From positions 1 through 12,093 of the forward strand of contig JADGJH010001076.1 of NCBI GenBank assembly GCA_027596945.1: a stretch of 12,093 nt of DNA. The letters are read 5' to 3'. Positions 1-7,563 of this stretch are shown one piece after another. The notes under the pieces are model-generated. The model was not told the origin of the DNA. It made no database searches and saw only the letters and a program-made list of their open reading frames with translations. The position numbers were made by a program, and so were the translations under genes. The DNA is from Physocladia obscura. Lineage: Eukaryota; Chytridiomycota; Chytridiomycetes; Chytridiales; Chytriomycetaceae. The number at the start of each line of letters is the position of its first letter. Within the stretch, counting starts at the first letter, position 1.

Positions 1-767
1 TTCTATTTCCAATTCTATTAAATATTATTTAACATTTATTCAGCTTGTATAACACATTTTATTCTTAAATTTAACACCTCCAAACACAATGCATTTTCTG
101 CAGCCTCTGGATTTGTCAATATTCAGTAATATGAAAAACAAAATATGTAGACTTTACCAGCAAAGAGGCAGCTTCTCAACAGAAACTCTTGTTAAACTCA
201 GTGAGGAACTTATCCTGATTGCTCTAGAAGCTTGGTTGTGTCTTTCAGAAAAGATTATAGTGTTGTCATTTAAGGGTACACAAATCCATCTGTTTGATGC
301 AAAAAAAATTACTAATACAGTGATGGCAAACATTAACATGATCTCACCTCAACAAAACACTGGTCAAGAGATGGCAGCTGCAATATTGGAAGTCTTCACA
401 AGTGTGGGTATCAGGCTGTCTGTTCAAAAAGTGTCAGTGAAGGGAGAGAAGGTAATGAAAACAAATCAAACTTACATTTTTTGACAGTGTTCAATCAGTG
501 CAGCAACAGGCTCTGGATGAAAAATTAGCCAAGATGGAAGCAATTTTGGAAAAGAAAATTAGTGAAGCTTGAGTGGGAGACTGCCCAGTTGGTGAAAAAA
601 GTGTGAAAACAATGTTCAGGAAAAATAAACAACAAACAATGCACTGTCAAATACCACAAAGGAACCAAATGGTTTTTTTGTCTGATTTGTCATGCATTTG
701 ACTATGCCCTCACTGCGTTACTTTCAATAAGGACCAACTGAAAGCTCACAATGAAAGTTGCAAGTAA
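1..767 (+). pseudogene. Decayed 3' part of a pogo/DDE_1-type transposase gene
   Basis: The gene is truncated by the window start. One frame is open from 2 to 484 apart from a TAA at 50-52. Around 65-120 it reads LTPPNTMHFLQPLDLSIF, close to the PPNTTHxxQPLD block just before the end of the catalytic core in DDE_1 (pogo/Tigger/Fot/CENP-B-like) transposases. About 40 codons later, AW...SEKII.LSFKGTQI...DAKKI (roughly 225-312) resembles the family's AW....I..FRKTGI.P..... segment, with the usual Gly of TGI replaced by Gln. After the stop at 482-484, a second frame (483-571) gives a charged, coiled-coil-like stretch ending in a stop. A third segment (about 610-702) carries spaced Cys residues and a CLICH motif. 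A shifted frame at 705-767 encodes CPHCVTFNKDQLKAHNESCK and then a stop, a C-x2-C-x10-H-x3-C zinc-finger pattern. The stops and frame changes mark a dead copy. The superfamily call is by motif recall, and no terminal inverted repeat or target duplication was identified. Confidence 0.72.
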
Positions 768-1281
768 TTTGGTTAATTTTCTTTTATTATCCCCTCCCTT
801 TATTCAGAAGAACTTATCCTTTCTGGTATTATTATTTTAAATAAAAAAATATCTTTTTGTTTATTTTCAACTTTCATAAGCCATTGGTTGTGTTGTAATA
901 AGGTTGCAAATACATTTTTGTGCTGTTTGAAATAGAACAAAATTGTTTGAATTTGTACATCCACGTATTAGTGATCTAATTTACAACAATTTTGCAAAAT
1001 CAAGAATCCTAATGTTAGTTTAAAAGAATAAATATACAATATACAAGTTGAATTAACAAATTAAAAGTGCTGAATTTGATAAAGCATTGTTTATTAAACC
1101 CTAAAATAGAAATTTTGCTTAAATGTATTTTTGTCAAAAAATTTATTTTTAAGAATGGAGGAATTTAACATTCTGACTTTGTCTCACAAATTCAAACAGA
1201 AAGAAATTTAGTATTAGTGGAAATGGTTTAAATGAAGGATGAATTCACTCTTTATTGAAATAAAAACACTCCAATCACTTT

Positions 1282-1306
1282 GAAGAAAAGAAAAGAAAAG
1301 AAAAAG
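1282..1306. repeat. (AAAAG)n microsatellite
   Basis: Three perfect AAAAG units at 1286-1300, with imperfect half units on each side, make a short purine-rich tract. It sits in non-coding DNA and no function is suggested. Confidence 0.85.
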
Positions 1307-1606
1307 GTGGATTTAACTTTCTGTCATTAAACAGAAGCTGAGCAGTAATATACTAAGAGAGCTTTGTGTGGGAAGGAAAATGGCAAGATTTATTTTGAAG
1401 GCTGTTTTCAATTTTTGCAATGGAGGGCTCCAATGAAGTGCACACTGAAATTTATACCCATTGTCAATGATCTCAACAATTTTGCATATGTAGTCTGTTT
1501 TTGTTGAGAAATGAAACAGGCAGATACAGTTTATATTGCTTATTTAATTTTGGTATTCAATCAAAAGTTGCCCACTCATTTGGATCCTTCCACCACGTTT
1601 CATTTT

Positions 1607-1612
1607 TTATTT
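1607..1612 (-). terminator. Candidate poly(A) signal for the Myb-type gene
   Basis: The plus strand reads TTTATT here, so the minus strand reads AATAAA. It lies about 56 nt past the TGA stop at 1670-1668, a plausible distance for a short fungal 3' UTR. Such hexamers are common by chance in AT-rich DNA, so this is positional evidence only. Confidence 0.4.
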
Positions 1613-1667
1613 CAAGGATTTTGATAAGAAATGTACAACTATCCTATTGTCATAGACACATTCGGTG

Positions 1668-3793
1668 TCAAGCCAAATTCTCCGCACTCAGTGCATGCTG
1701 CTGCAGCAGCTGTAATTGTTGTTGCTCTTGCGGCCGTTGTTCCGGTACTTGGAGTTGCTGTACAGTCACACCTCTCCCACTGCCACCACCGCCAGCAACA
1801 CCAGTAACCTCAACCATCCCCACATTATTTCTCTTTCGATCACACGCATACCGCCAAACTCCCAACTCCTCGACACTTAACATCCGACCAGCCCGACGCG
1901 CCTCCTTCATCCGCTTCTCCTTCTCAACCGCCGCTTTGTCTTTACATTGCATTTGAGTGCGCGAGCTCAACGCATGTGAAAAATCGGGGTCTGCGAGCAG
2001 ACCGGCCCAGTTTGTACCATAACGCAACATGCCTGCTTCCAACGCGGCGAGTTCGGGTGGCGTCCACTTATTGCGCGGGCGGGTTCCGGTGGCAGTCGAC
2101 TTTTCGCCATTGGTGACGTCTGATTTTTGGGTTTTGGAAGAAAGTTTAGCACCGCTGTTTTGTTGTTTTTTGCCGCGTTTTTTTGCCACAACTGCTGTTA
2201 CTGGTTTTGGCGTTTCAGCTGGCACAACACCAGATGGAATCAAAGTGGTGGGGCGGTTTGCAATTCCAGGAATGGCTGATATCGTGGACAGAATTCCAGT
2301 TGACTGCTGAGTTGGTGAGATATACTGCTGTTGATTCTGCGAATAGCCGTGAGGTAATTGCGCATCATGCGGACCATGTGGAATTTGTGGGTGTTGATTC
2401 TGTCCCGGTTGCTGCTGAAATTGGTAATGATGTTGTGGATATGCGTGGTATTGATGCAACTGATCCGAGTGATGCTGAGTATTTTCGAGAGAGTGATGTT
2501 GCTGTGAATGTGGGTTGAATGCCTGATGATGCGGGCTTGAAACAGTATTATTTGGATCATGGGATTGAGAAAATTGATGATGTTGATGGGAAATAAAACT
2601 TTGAATAGGAACATATTCAGGTTGAGATGGAAGCTGGTATGGTTCATGTTGCTGCTGTTGTTGATGCTGCGGATATTCTGCAATACCAGTGTTATATTCA
2701 CGAAGCAATACATTCTGTGGGTTATTCGTGGAAAGCGAGCTGCCCGACTCTCGATGAAATAACGTTCCAACCAAAGGTACTTGAGACTGACTATGGGGGC
2801 GTTCAAGATGATGGCCACCATACAAACTAGCATCCTGGTGTGGTGCATCATGAGGACTATCCAAAAGTTTCTGAATACCGCCAATATTTCCAGTTTGGGA
2901 ATTGAAAAATGGAGAAGAAGCGGCAGAAAAATTAGAAGGTTGAATTGGAATCGGTTGCAAATACATGGCATTCATCTGCGAAAAACTGGTTTGGGTTTGC
3001 TGCTGTTGTTGCTGCTGTTGCTGATGTTGCTGCTGCTGGTCAAGTTGATATTGCTGCTGTTGCTGCTGGACCTCAAATTGTTGTTGGGAAGCCGAACCAA
3101 AACTGGCACTTCTTCGGTGGTTGGTATTACTCTTCAGACTGCTTGCAAACGAGACGGCAGCCAGTAAATGCTTGCCAAGAAGTGGGTGTTGCTCTTGCTG
3201 CTGCTGCTGTTGCTGTTGGTGCTGCTGCTGTAATTGTTGGTTCTGGTAAGACTGGGAGATAAACGACGCTTGGAGCTCGCGGGAAAAATTTGCAGAAGAC
3301 GTTAGGGCAGCAGAAGTAGCGGCAGAGGGGGTGTTTGCCGCCGATGCTGCTGCATTTGAGGGATTGGTGTTAATTTTGTAGATGAATTGAGATGGATTTG
3401 ATTGGACGAAGAAATACAAAGCGACTCACGTGGATCGCCGTCGGGGAGCTGCAAACGTACGTGGATATTGTTTGAGATTGCGCGCGTCCGCTCTGCCGGG
3501 CCAGCGGGGTCACCAACAGCCCCCGCCCCTGTGCCGCCACCGCTTCCATCACCGCCACTGACTGCATCCATCATTGCCAGCAGAGACTCTTGCGCCGAGC
3601 TCTCTGTTCCGTGCGCACGCTTATTTCCTATACCGATCCCTGATCCGGTAAAGTGCGGCATTAAACTGCTGCTTGTATTTTGCACCTGTAACTGAAAACA
3701 TGGTGATTAACACGGTGGCTCTAATGGTAAGTTTCTCGCCATCCACACGTCTATCTGACCCCGCTCTGTGTCACTTACGGTTGTTTCGTCCAT
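1668..3793 (-). CDS. Gln/His-rich nuclear protein with a telobox-like Myb/SANT domain
   Basis: Proposed exons on the minus strand are 3793-3779, 3685-3430 and 3349-1668. The introns are 3778-3686 (donor GTAAGT, phase 0) and 3429-3350 (donor GTGAGT, phase 1, TTAAC branch-like site). Spliced, they give about 650 residues starting MDETT. The ATG at 3793 follows an in-frame TGA at 3799-3797, so it is the first start in its frame. From the N-terminus the protein shows a Ser/Gly-rich segment, an Ala-rich stretch, poly-Gln tracts near residues 127-144 and 179-211, a long Gln/His/Pro-rich region, a basic KKRGKK patch near 480, and one Myb/SANT domain at about 514-575. That domain has the spacing KWTPPELAALEAGMLRYG...W..LL.DPDF...L..RTQMQCKDK. 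The KDK in the third helix resembles telobox Myb proteins (TRF/Tbf1/Taz-like), whose usual motif is VDLKDKWR. The protein is therefore probably a sequence-specific DNA-binding regulator, with the Gln/His region a likely low-complexity activation or condensate domain. A role at telomeres is not shown. If the first exon is wrong, the nearest in-frame ATG is at 3661. Confidence 0.82.
2988..3086 (-). repeat. Poly-Gln tract (mixed CAG/CAA) in the Myb-type gene
   Basis: On the coding strand this encodes a run of mostly Gln broken by single Phe, Glu, Val, Tyr, Leu, Asp and His residues (about residues 179-211). Codons mix CAG and CAA, so it is not a pure trinucleotide array and should be less unstable than one. 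It also creates Leu/Ala/Cys-rich open frames on the plus strand. Confidence 0.9.
3189..3242 (-). repeat. Second poly-Gln tract in the Myb-type gene
   Basis: The coding strand encodes about 18 residues that are nearly all Gln with single Leu, His and Glu interruptions (about residues 127-144), in mixed CAG and CAA codons. Together with the tract at 2988-3086, it marks the N-terminal half of the protein as low complexity. Confidence 0.9.
3686..3697 (-). other. Tandem 3' splice acceptors, first intron of the Myb-type gene
   Basis: On the minus strand the intron starting GTAAGT at 3778 meets TTTTCAG ending at 3692 and TTACAG ending at 3686, six bases apart. Both leave the reading frame intact. 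Using the first inserts Leu-Gln after MDETT. The exon track in this annotation uses 3686, but 3692 is equally possible. Confidence 0.6.
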
Positions 3794-3821
3794 TCGTCAA
3801 ATCACGGCTTTGATCGTTGTG

Positions 3822-3864
3822 TTTAGGGTTTGGGTGCGAGGGTTGGGACTTGAGGGTTTGAGGG
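3822..3864 (+). promoter_or_regulatory. Telomere-like G-run cluster upstream of the Myb-type gene
   Basis: Between the rad9 stop (3953) and the Myb-type gene ATG (3793), the plus strand has six GGG runs at 3826-3828, 3832-3834, 3840-3842, 3845-3847, 3854-3856 and 3862-3864. The spacers are 2-6 bases. The first unit is TTTAGGGTT, which on the gene's own strand reads AACCCTAAA. This contains the AACCCTAA core known to be bound by fungal Tbf1-type proteins and the related plant telo-box. The pattern also satisfies the usual G-quadruplex rule (four G3 runs, loops of 1-7). The motif ends 29 bp before the start codon, so it lies in the core promoter or 5' UTR. Function is inferred. Confidence 0.5.
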
Positions 3865-3952
3865 CTAAAACGACAATTTTGATTCACCAGGTGAAAATTT
3901 TGCGTTTTTGCGTTGCTTCCAAAAATTAAATTCGTATTACATGTATTTTCTA

Positions 3953-6900
3953 TCAAATGCGCCGGCCACCCTTTCTTTTCTGATACGTGATTTTTGCTTT
4001 TATTGAGGTTCTCTTTGGTGGTGGTGATAATTGCTCGACCTCTTGCTGCAAATACTCACTGCCATCATATAAGTTGTCTTGCTGATTCACGTAAATGGCA
4101 GCAGGCTGACCTGACTGGCTGAATTGGAATCTCTTTGCATATGAAGATACTGGCTTTGCTTCTCCACTGAATCCAAGGTTGGGCTGTGCCTGATTTAACC
4201 AAATTGTGGGAAAACGAAATACAACATTAGAATGACAAAAAATAAAAAACGTACCTCCAGTGACGTGTTTGATTTACGAAGATCATCTTTTAGCATAAAC
4301 GATTCTAGTCCGGCCGTCCTAGCTGCACCTTCACTTTTGGTTCCTGAATCTCCATGAGACTGAATGGCACTGCCCGTAGCAATTGACCCCAAAACTGAGT
4401 TGCTTTTCACCTCAATTCCAGTAGCTAGTCCACCTATAATACCGCGCCGTATTAATACACTTTTTTCTGGTGGCTGGTCAAATATTTCTTCAGTGTTTTC
4501 CATGGGCGATGGCGGCACAAAATCGCTCTCTTCTCCAATATCCGTAGTTTCCTCATCATCTTCATTTTGCACTATCAATTGTGACCGGGCGTTGACATAT
4601 TTGACAGGACCACCAGCAATGAATACTTGCGACGCACGGATGCAATGATCCCAATCATCTACAGTCAAGTCGTCATCAAATGCAATTTCTCCACTACCAG
4701 CACCAGCATCACCGCCGCCACCATCATCCAAACCACCGCCATGGCGGCCTGAATCCATCAAGAAGCTTCCATCAGACCATGAAGATGACGCTGTCCGCGT
4801 TCTAGTTTTCACAGGTGTTGTTTCTTTTACAGGAGCAGCGACCGCAGCCGCTGAAAGTGCAACACGTTTTCCCGATGGCTTCTTCAACTGAATTTCCTCC
4901 TCTTCATCCTCTTCGCCGTGTATATCAAAGATTCCTTCGTTTGGTCGATTTGAAGATGCGGTCGCCGAAATTCGAGATATGCTGCTACTCTCGCTTCCAT
5001 CACCGTCACGATCCATTTTCACCAGAAATCTCGTCATTGTCGTCGCTGTTGCACCGCCAGACATATGGCTTTTCAGAACCGACGCCGCAGATGACACCGA
5101 AGGCGGCACATTTAGTGAACTGAGATTACTGCTGCCGCCAGATTTATTGAAGTGTATCGGTTCGGGCGACGGTAATCTTTGCACTACGAAGTCGCTATTG
5201 CGTCGTATTCGTTTAAGCGTGCTTTCACTGCTTTTCGGGACCGGTATTGATGTAACTGGGTTTTGGTATTTGGTTACTGTTGCTACTGCCGATGGAGAGG
5301 GAGCAGTAACGGAGACGCGAGGATCGAAACGGCGTGCTGAAGTCTGAGAGAACAGTGGAGATTCGTATTCATTGTCTTCATCGCAATTACTGCTGTTGTT
5401 TTCATATTCGTCATTGTAGTTGAAAAATGAGTTTTGTGCCAACGATGTATATTGCTGAGGCAGAACATTTTTAGTTTTTGAATTTATTTCATGCATAGAT
5501 TTAGCATTAAATTCGGACATATTTTGACTGTTTGCCACGTTTTGCTTTGGAGAACCAAAAATACTGGATACAGCGTTTGTCTTTGGTATGGGGACAGTCG
5601 ATGGAGTTGACTGAGCAATTTGATGCTCGCTTTTTAGGTGATGTATTGAAGATGGTATTGAGTTTTGTGAATGGTTAGCCACTTGTTGCTTTTGTGCTTC
5701 TATATAATGTTTTTGCTTCTGTTGCTGCTGCTGCTGACTTCGCTTTGGAGTTTGTGTTTGTTGCGCCGTTGACGAGTTGTCGAAAGTGTTTGTCGCAAGA
5801 ACAAATTCAGCATTGAAAATATTTGCTTGTGTTGTTGAGAAGATTATTGGTCTGCATAAAAGAATAAACAAATAAATACAAAATAAATTAAAAAACTCAA
5901 CTGTCCAGGCCCAATAAAATGCGCGTTTATCGATTGGCCGATTCCGTCGGCGAATCCGAGAGCAGTCTGAGAAGAAAGTTAGCTTGAAAAAAAAGAAAAG
6001 CGAAAAAAAAGAAAAAGAACTGTTCACCTTCAAATCCCGAAGACAAAATGTAATTTCAACATCCTCAAATACATCAAAAGAATCAAAATCATCAATATCA
6101 ACCGAAATCTCTGTCGCAAGGCTCCGCTTCCCGACATCTCCACCTGTAACATCCACATCCTCTGTAAAACTCCGAATCACAACGCGTTTTTCAGCTTCCC
6201 CACAACCAACTTCACCTTCAACAACAGTACTGCATCCAATCGAAACTTCATCCAACTTGCTTGAGAAAAACACTAGCCAATCTTGTATAATCTTTGGAGC
6301 TGCTGAAAACGCATTCGTACACGACTGCATGCGGAACGAAGCTTTCAACGGTTCAACAGGTTGATAATGCAAATGAAACAGCTTTCGTACGCCGTATTTG
6401 CATTGCAATTCGATCACTAGTCTGTCACCTAAATTATTGTTTTCCTCATCGTCAGATTCGTTTTCGGATTCGGAAGTTGAATCAGTAAGCCTAATTATGC
6501 ATTTTTCAATCAAGTCGTCGGATGATCCAGGCTTGTTACGAAATATCGCATTCATCGTCTGGAAAAGTAACAATATTATTAAAAGTTCAGTACGTATACA
6601 GATATTACTTTCAAAAGCACTTTGAAATGGCGCGGGCGGTCTGAAGTTGGCTCAAACAGATCGAAGAATGCTGGGAGAAGGGCAAGCCGGCAAAATGCAG
6701 TCCGCGCGAGGTTGACTGTATACAACATCATCTATTTATCAATATGGCAATATCATGAGAACAGCAAGACATATACGATCCCAAAGCGAACGAACAAGCA
6801 CAATATGATAGCATGTGGTTTTAAAGACAATGTTGTATTTTTGCTCACCCGCTGTTCGTTTGGGTTCTGACTCGTCGGACTTGGTAATACTTCAATGTAC

Positions 6901-7029
6901 AGATCATCGCCTATCTTAGCAAGACTTGCAATGCACTTTCCGAATGCTGCGCTAAAGTATTAATTGGATGTTAGTGGCTGAACAACAGCTTATACCGCGA
7001 GCAACAGCTGATCCGAAAACAAGCTTCAT
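3953..7029 (-). CDS. rad9: Rad9-type DNA damage checkpoint clamp subunit
   Basis: Proposed exons on the minus strand are 7029-6996, 6946-6849, 6731-6609, 6558-6028, 5966-5902, 5851-4255 and 4189-3953. All junctions are GT...AG and phases agree, giving 894 residues. Rad9 pairs with Rad1 and Hus1 in the PCNA-like 9-1-1 clamp, which is loaded at damaged DNA and activates the ATR-family kinase. Family matches follow one another in order: N-terminal MKLVFGSAVARAFGK then SLAKIGDDLYIE (1-32), YTVNLARTAF (48-57), RLVIELQCKYGVRKLFHL (131-148), VVIRSF, VEITFCLRDLK before 262, then FADGIGQSINAHFIGPGQ across the exon 5/6 junction, and FVLAT (300-304). The clamp domain ends near 304. An acidic Ser/Glu/Asp insert occupies about 110-127. 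The remaining 590 residues look disordered. They include a Gln run near 323, scattered SQ/TQ and SP/TP sites, an acidic DDEETTDIGEESDFVPPSP region near 730, and a basic tail (SPPPKR near 874, KRKGGRR at 887-893) that could be a nuclear localisation signal. Human RAD9A is only about 390 residues, so the tail is unusually long. The identity is firm; exons 1 and 3 are the least certain. Confidence 0.92.
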
Positions 7030-7458
7030 GTCCAGATTTTATGTCGACAAAAAAAGATCATTCGGATTGTAACCCAGCAAACTGAAGCATATCGCTAAAA
7101 CCATGGCTTTTCAGAGGGAACTCCTTGTATTTTTATTCATGCTATCATAGTCGTGCCTTTTTCTACGCCCAAATTTTCAGTTCTTCAATATTTATTCAGC
7201 ATCGATAATATTTGAATTACTATCAAACGTGAGTTAAAATTGGCCGTTGATGCCAAATCATTTTTTCTCTTTTGACAAACGAGCTTGATTTTCGTCTGGT
7301 TCAGGAAACTTTTTTTCCACACTCCTAAGTTCCAATTTAGGAACTTCAGTAAATGTATTTCAAAACTTTATATTTTTATATCCGAACGGAAAATAATCTG
7401 CAACAATCTTCCTTTTTTGAAATCCGGTGTTCAAAAACTCAATTTATGTAACCGGAAA
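7030..7458. promoter_or_regulatory. Divergent promoter region between rad9 and the ABC transporter
   Basis: The rad9 ATG (7029, minus) and the first in-frame ABC transporter ATG (7459 or 7564, plus) face away from each other, so this stretch must hold both promoters and both 5' UTRs. It is AT-rich, with a TATA-like run near 7369-7380 on the transporter side. Short plus-strand open frames start at ATGs at 7103 (15 codons), 7247 and 7353. They could act as uORFs if they are transcribed. No coding motif was recognised. Confidence 0.6.
7323..7346. promoter_or_regulatory. Overlapping inverted repeats in the divergent promoter
   Basis: AAGTTCC at 7327-7333 and GGAACTT at 7340-7346 form a 7-bp dyad. 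TCCTAA at 7323-7328 and TTAGGA at 7337-7342 form a second dyad offset by 4 bp within the same segment. It could be a dimeric transcription-factor site or a 5' UTR hairpin. No factor is assigned, and a chance occurrence in AT-rich DNA is possible. Confidence 0.4.
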
Positions 7459-7563
7459 ATGGATTTCTCGCGCCACATTCATCTTTCGAACAAATTTCGT
7501 GGATTTGCTTTGGCTCAACAAAAAAAATTTCGGAAAACCGTGGGAAAAAAAAAACATTCGAAA

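Larger units (their letters stand above)
768..1667. other. AT-rich intergenic region without a recognisable gene
   Basis: About 900 bp lie between the transposase remnant and the stop codon of the Myb-type gene. The stretch is strongly AT-rich, full of short A and T runs, and stop codons are frequent. I see no conserved protein motif and no tRNA-like or rRNA-like segment. It contains the AAAAG microsatellite and, near its right end, a candidate poly(A) signal for the minus-strand gene. The distal end of the transposon could lie here, but I could not see a terminal repeat. Confidence 0.6.

Noticed and set aside
768..1500. Possible CRISPR, tRNA or tandem-repeat structure in the AT-rich gap
   Set aside because: No regularly spaced repeat, cloverleaf-like segment or long tandem array was seen. 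Only the short AAAAG tract stands out.
1501..1956. Plus-strand open frame of 151 codons, Cys- and Ser-rich
   Set aside because: It is antisense to the 3' end of the Myb-type gene. Its Cys-rich part is the reverse complement of CAG-type Gln codons, and it shows no family motif.
2240..2971. Minus-strand open frame of 243 codons in another frame of the Myb-type gene
   Set aside because: It overlaps the real coding frame. Its His/Asn/Ile-rich content follows from the repeats read out of frame, and it has no domain.
2781..3262. Plus-strand open frames with poly-Leu and poly-Ala tracts
   Set aside because: These are antisense readings of the poly-Gln tracts at 2988-3086 and 3189-3242.
3771..3956. 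Minus-strand open frame of 61 codons between rad9 and the Myb-type gene
   Set aside because: It begins at a TTG, crosses the G-run cluster, and runs through the GTAAGT donor of the Myb gene's first intron. It is better explained as a 5' UTR plus intron.
4195..4254. Hydrophobic C-terminus of the long rad9 open frame (possible membrane anchor)
   Set aside because: It follows a consensus GTACGT donor and is intron sequence. The spliced exon 4189-3953 continues the frame with a Gln/Pro-rich and basic tail.
4364..5347. Several plus-strand open frames of about 94-122 codons
   Set aside because: They are antisense to rad9 exon 6, have no recognisable domain and overlap one another.
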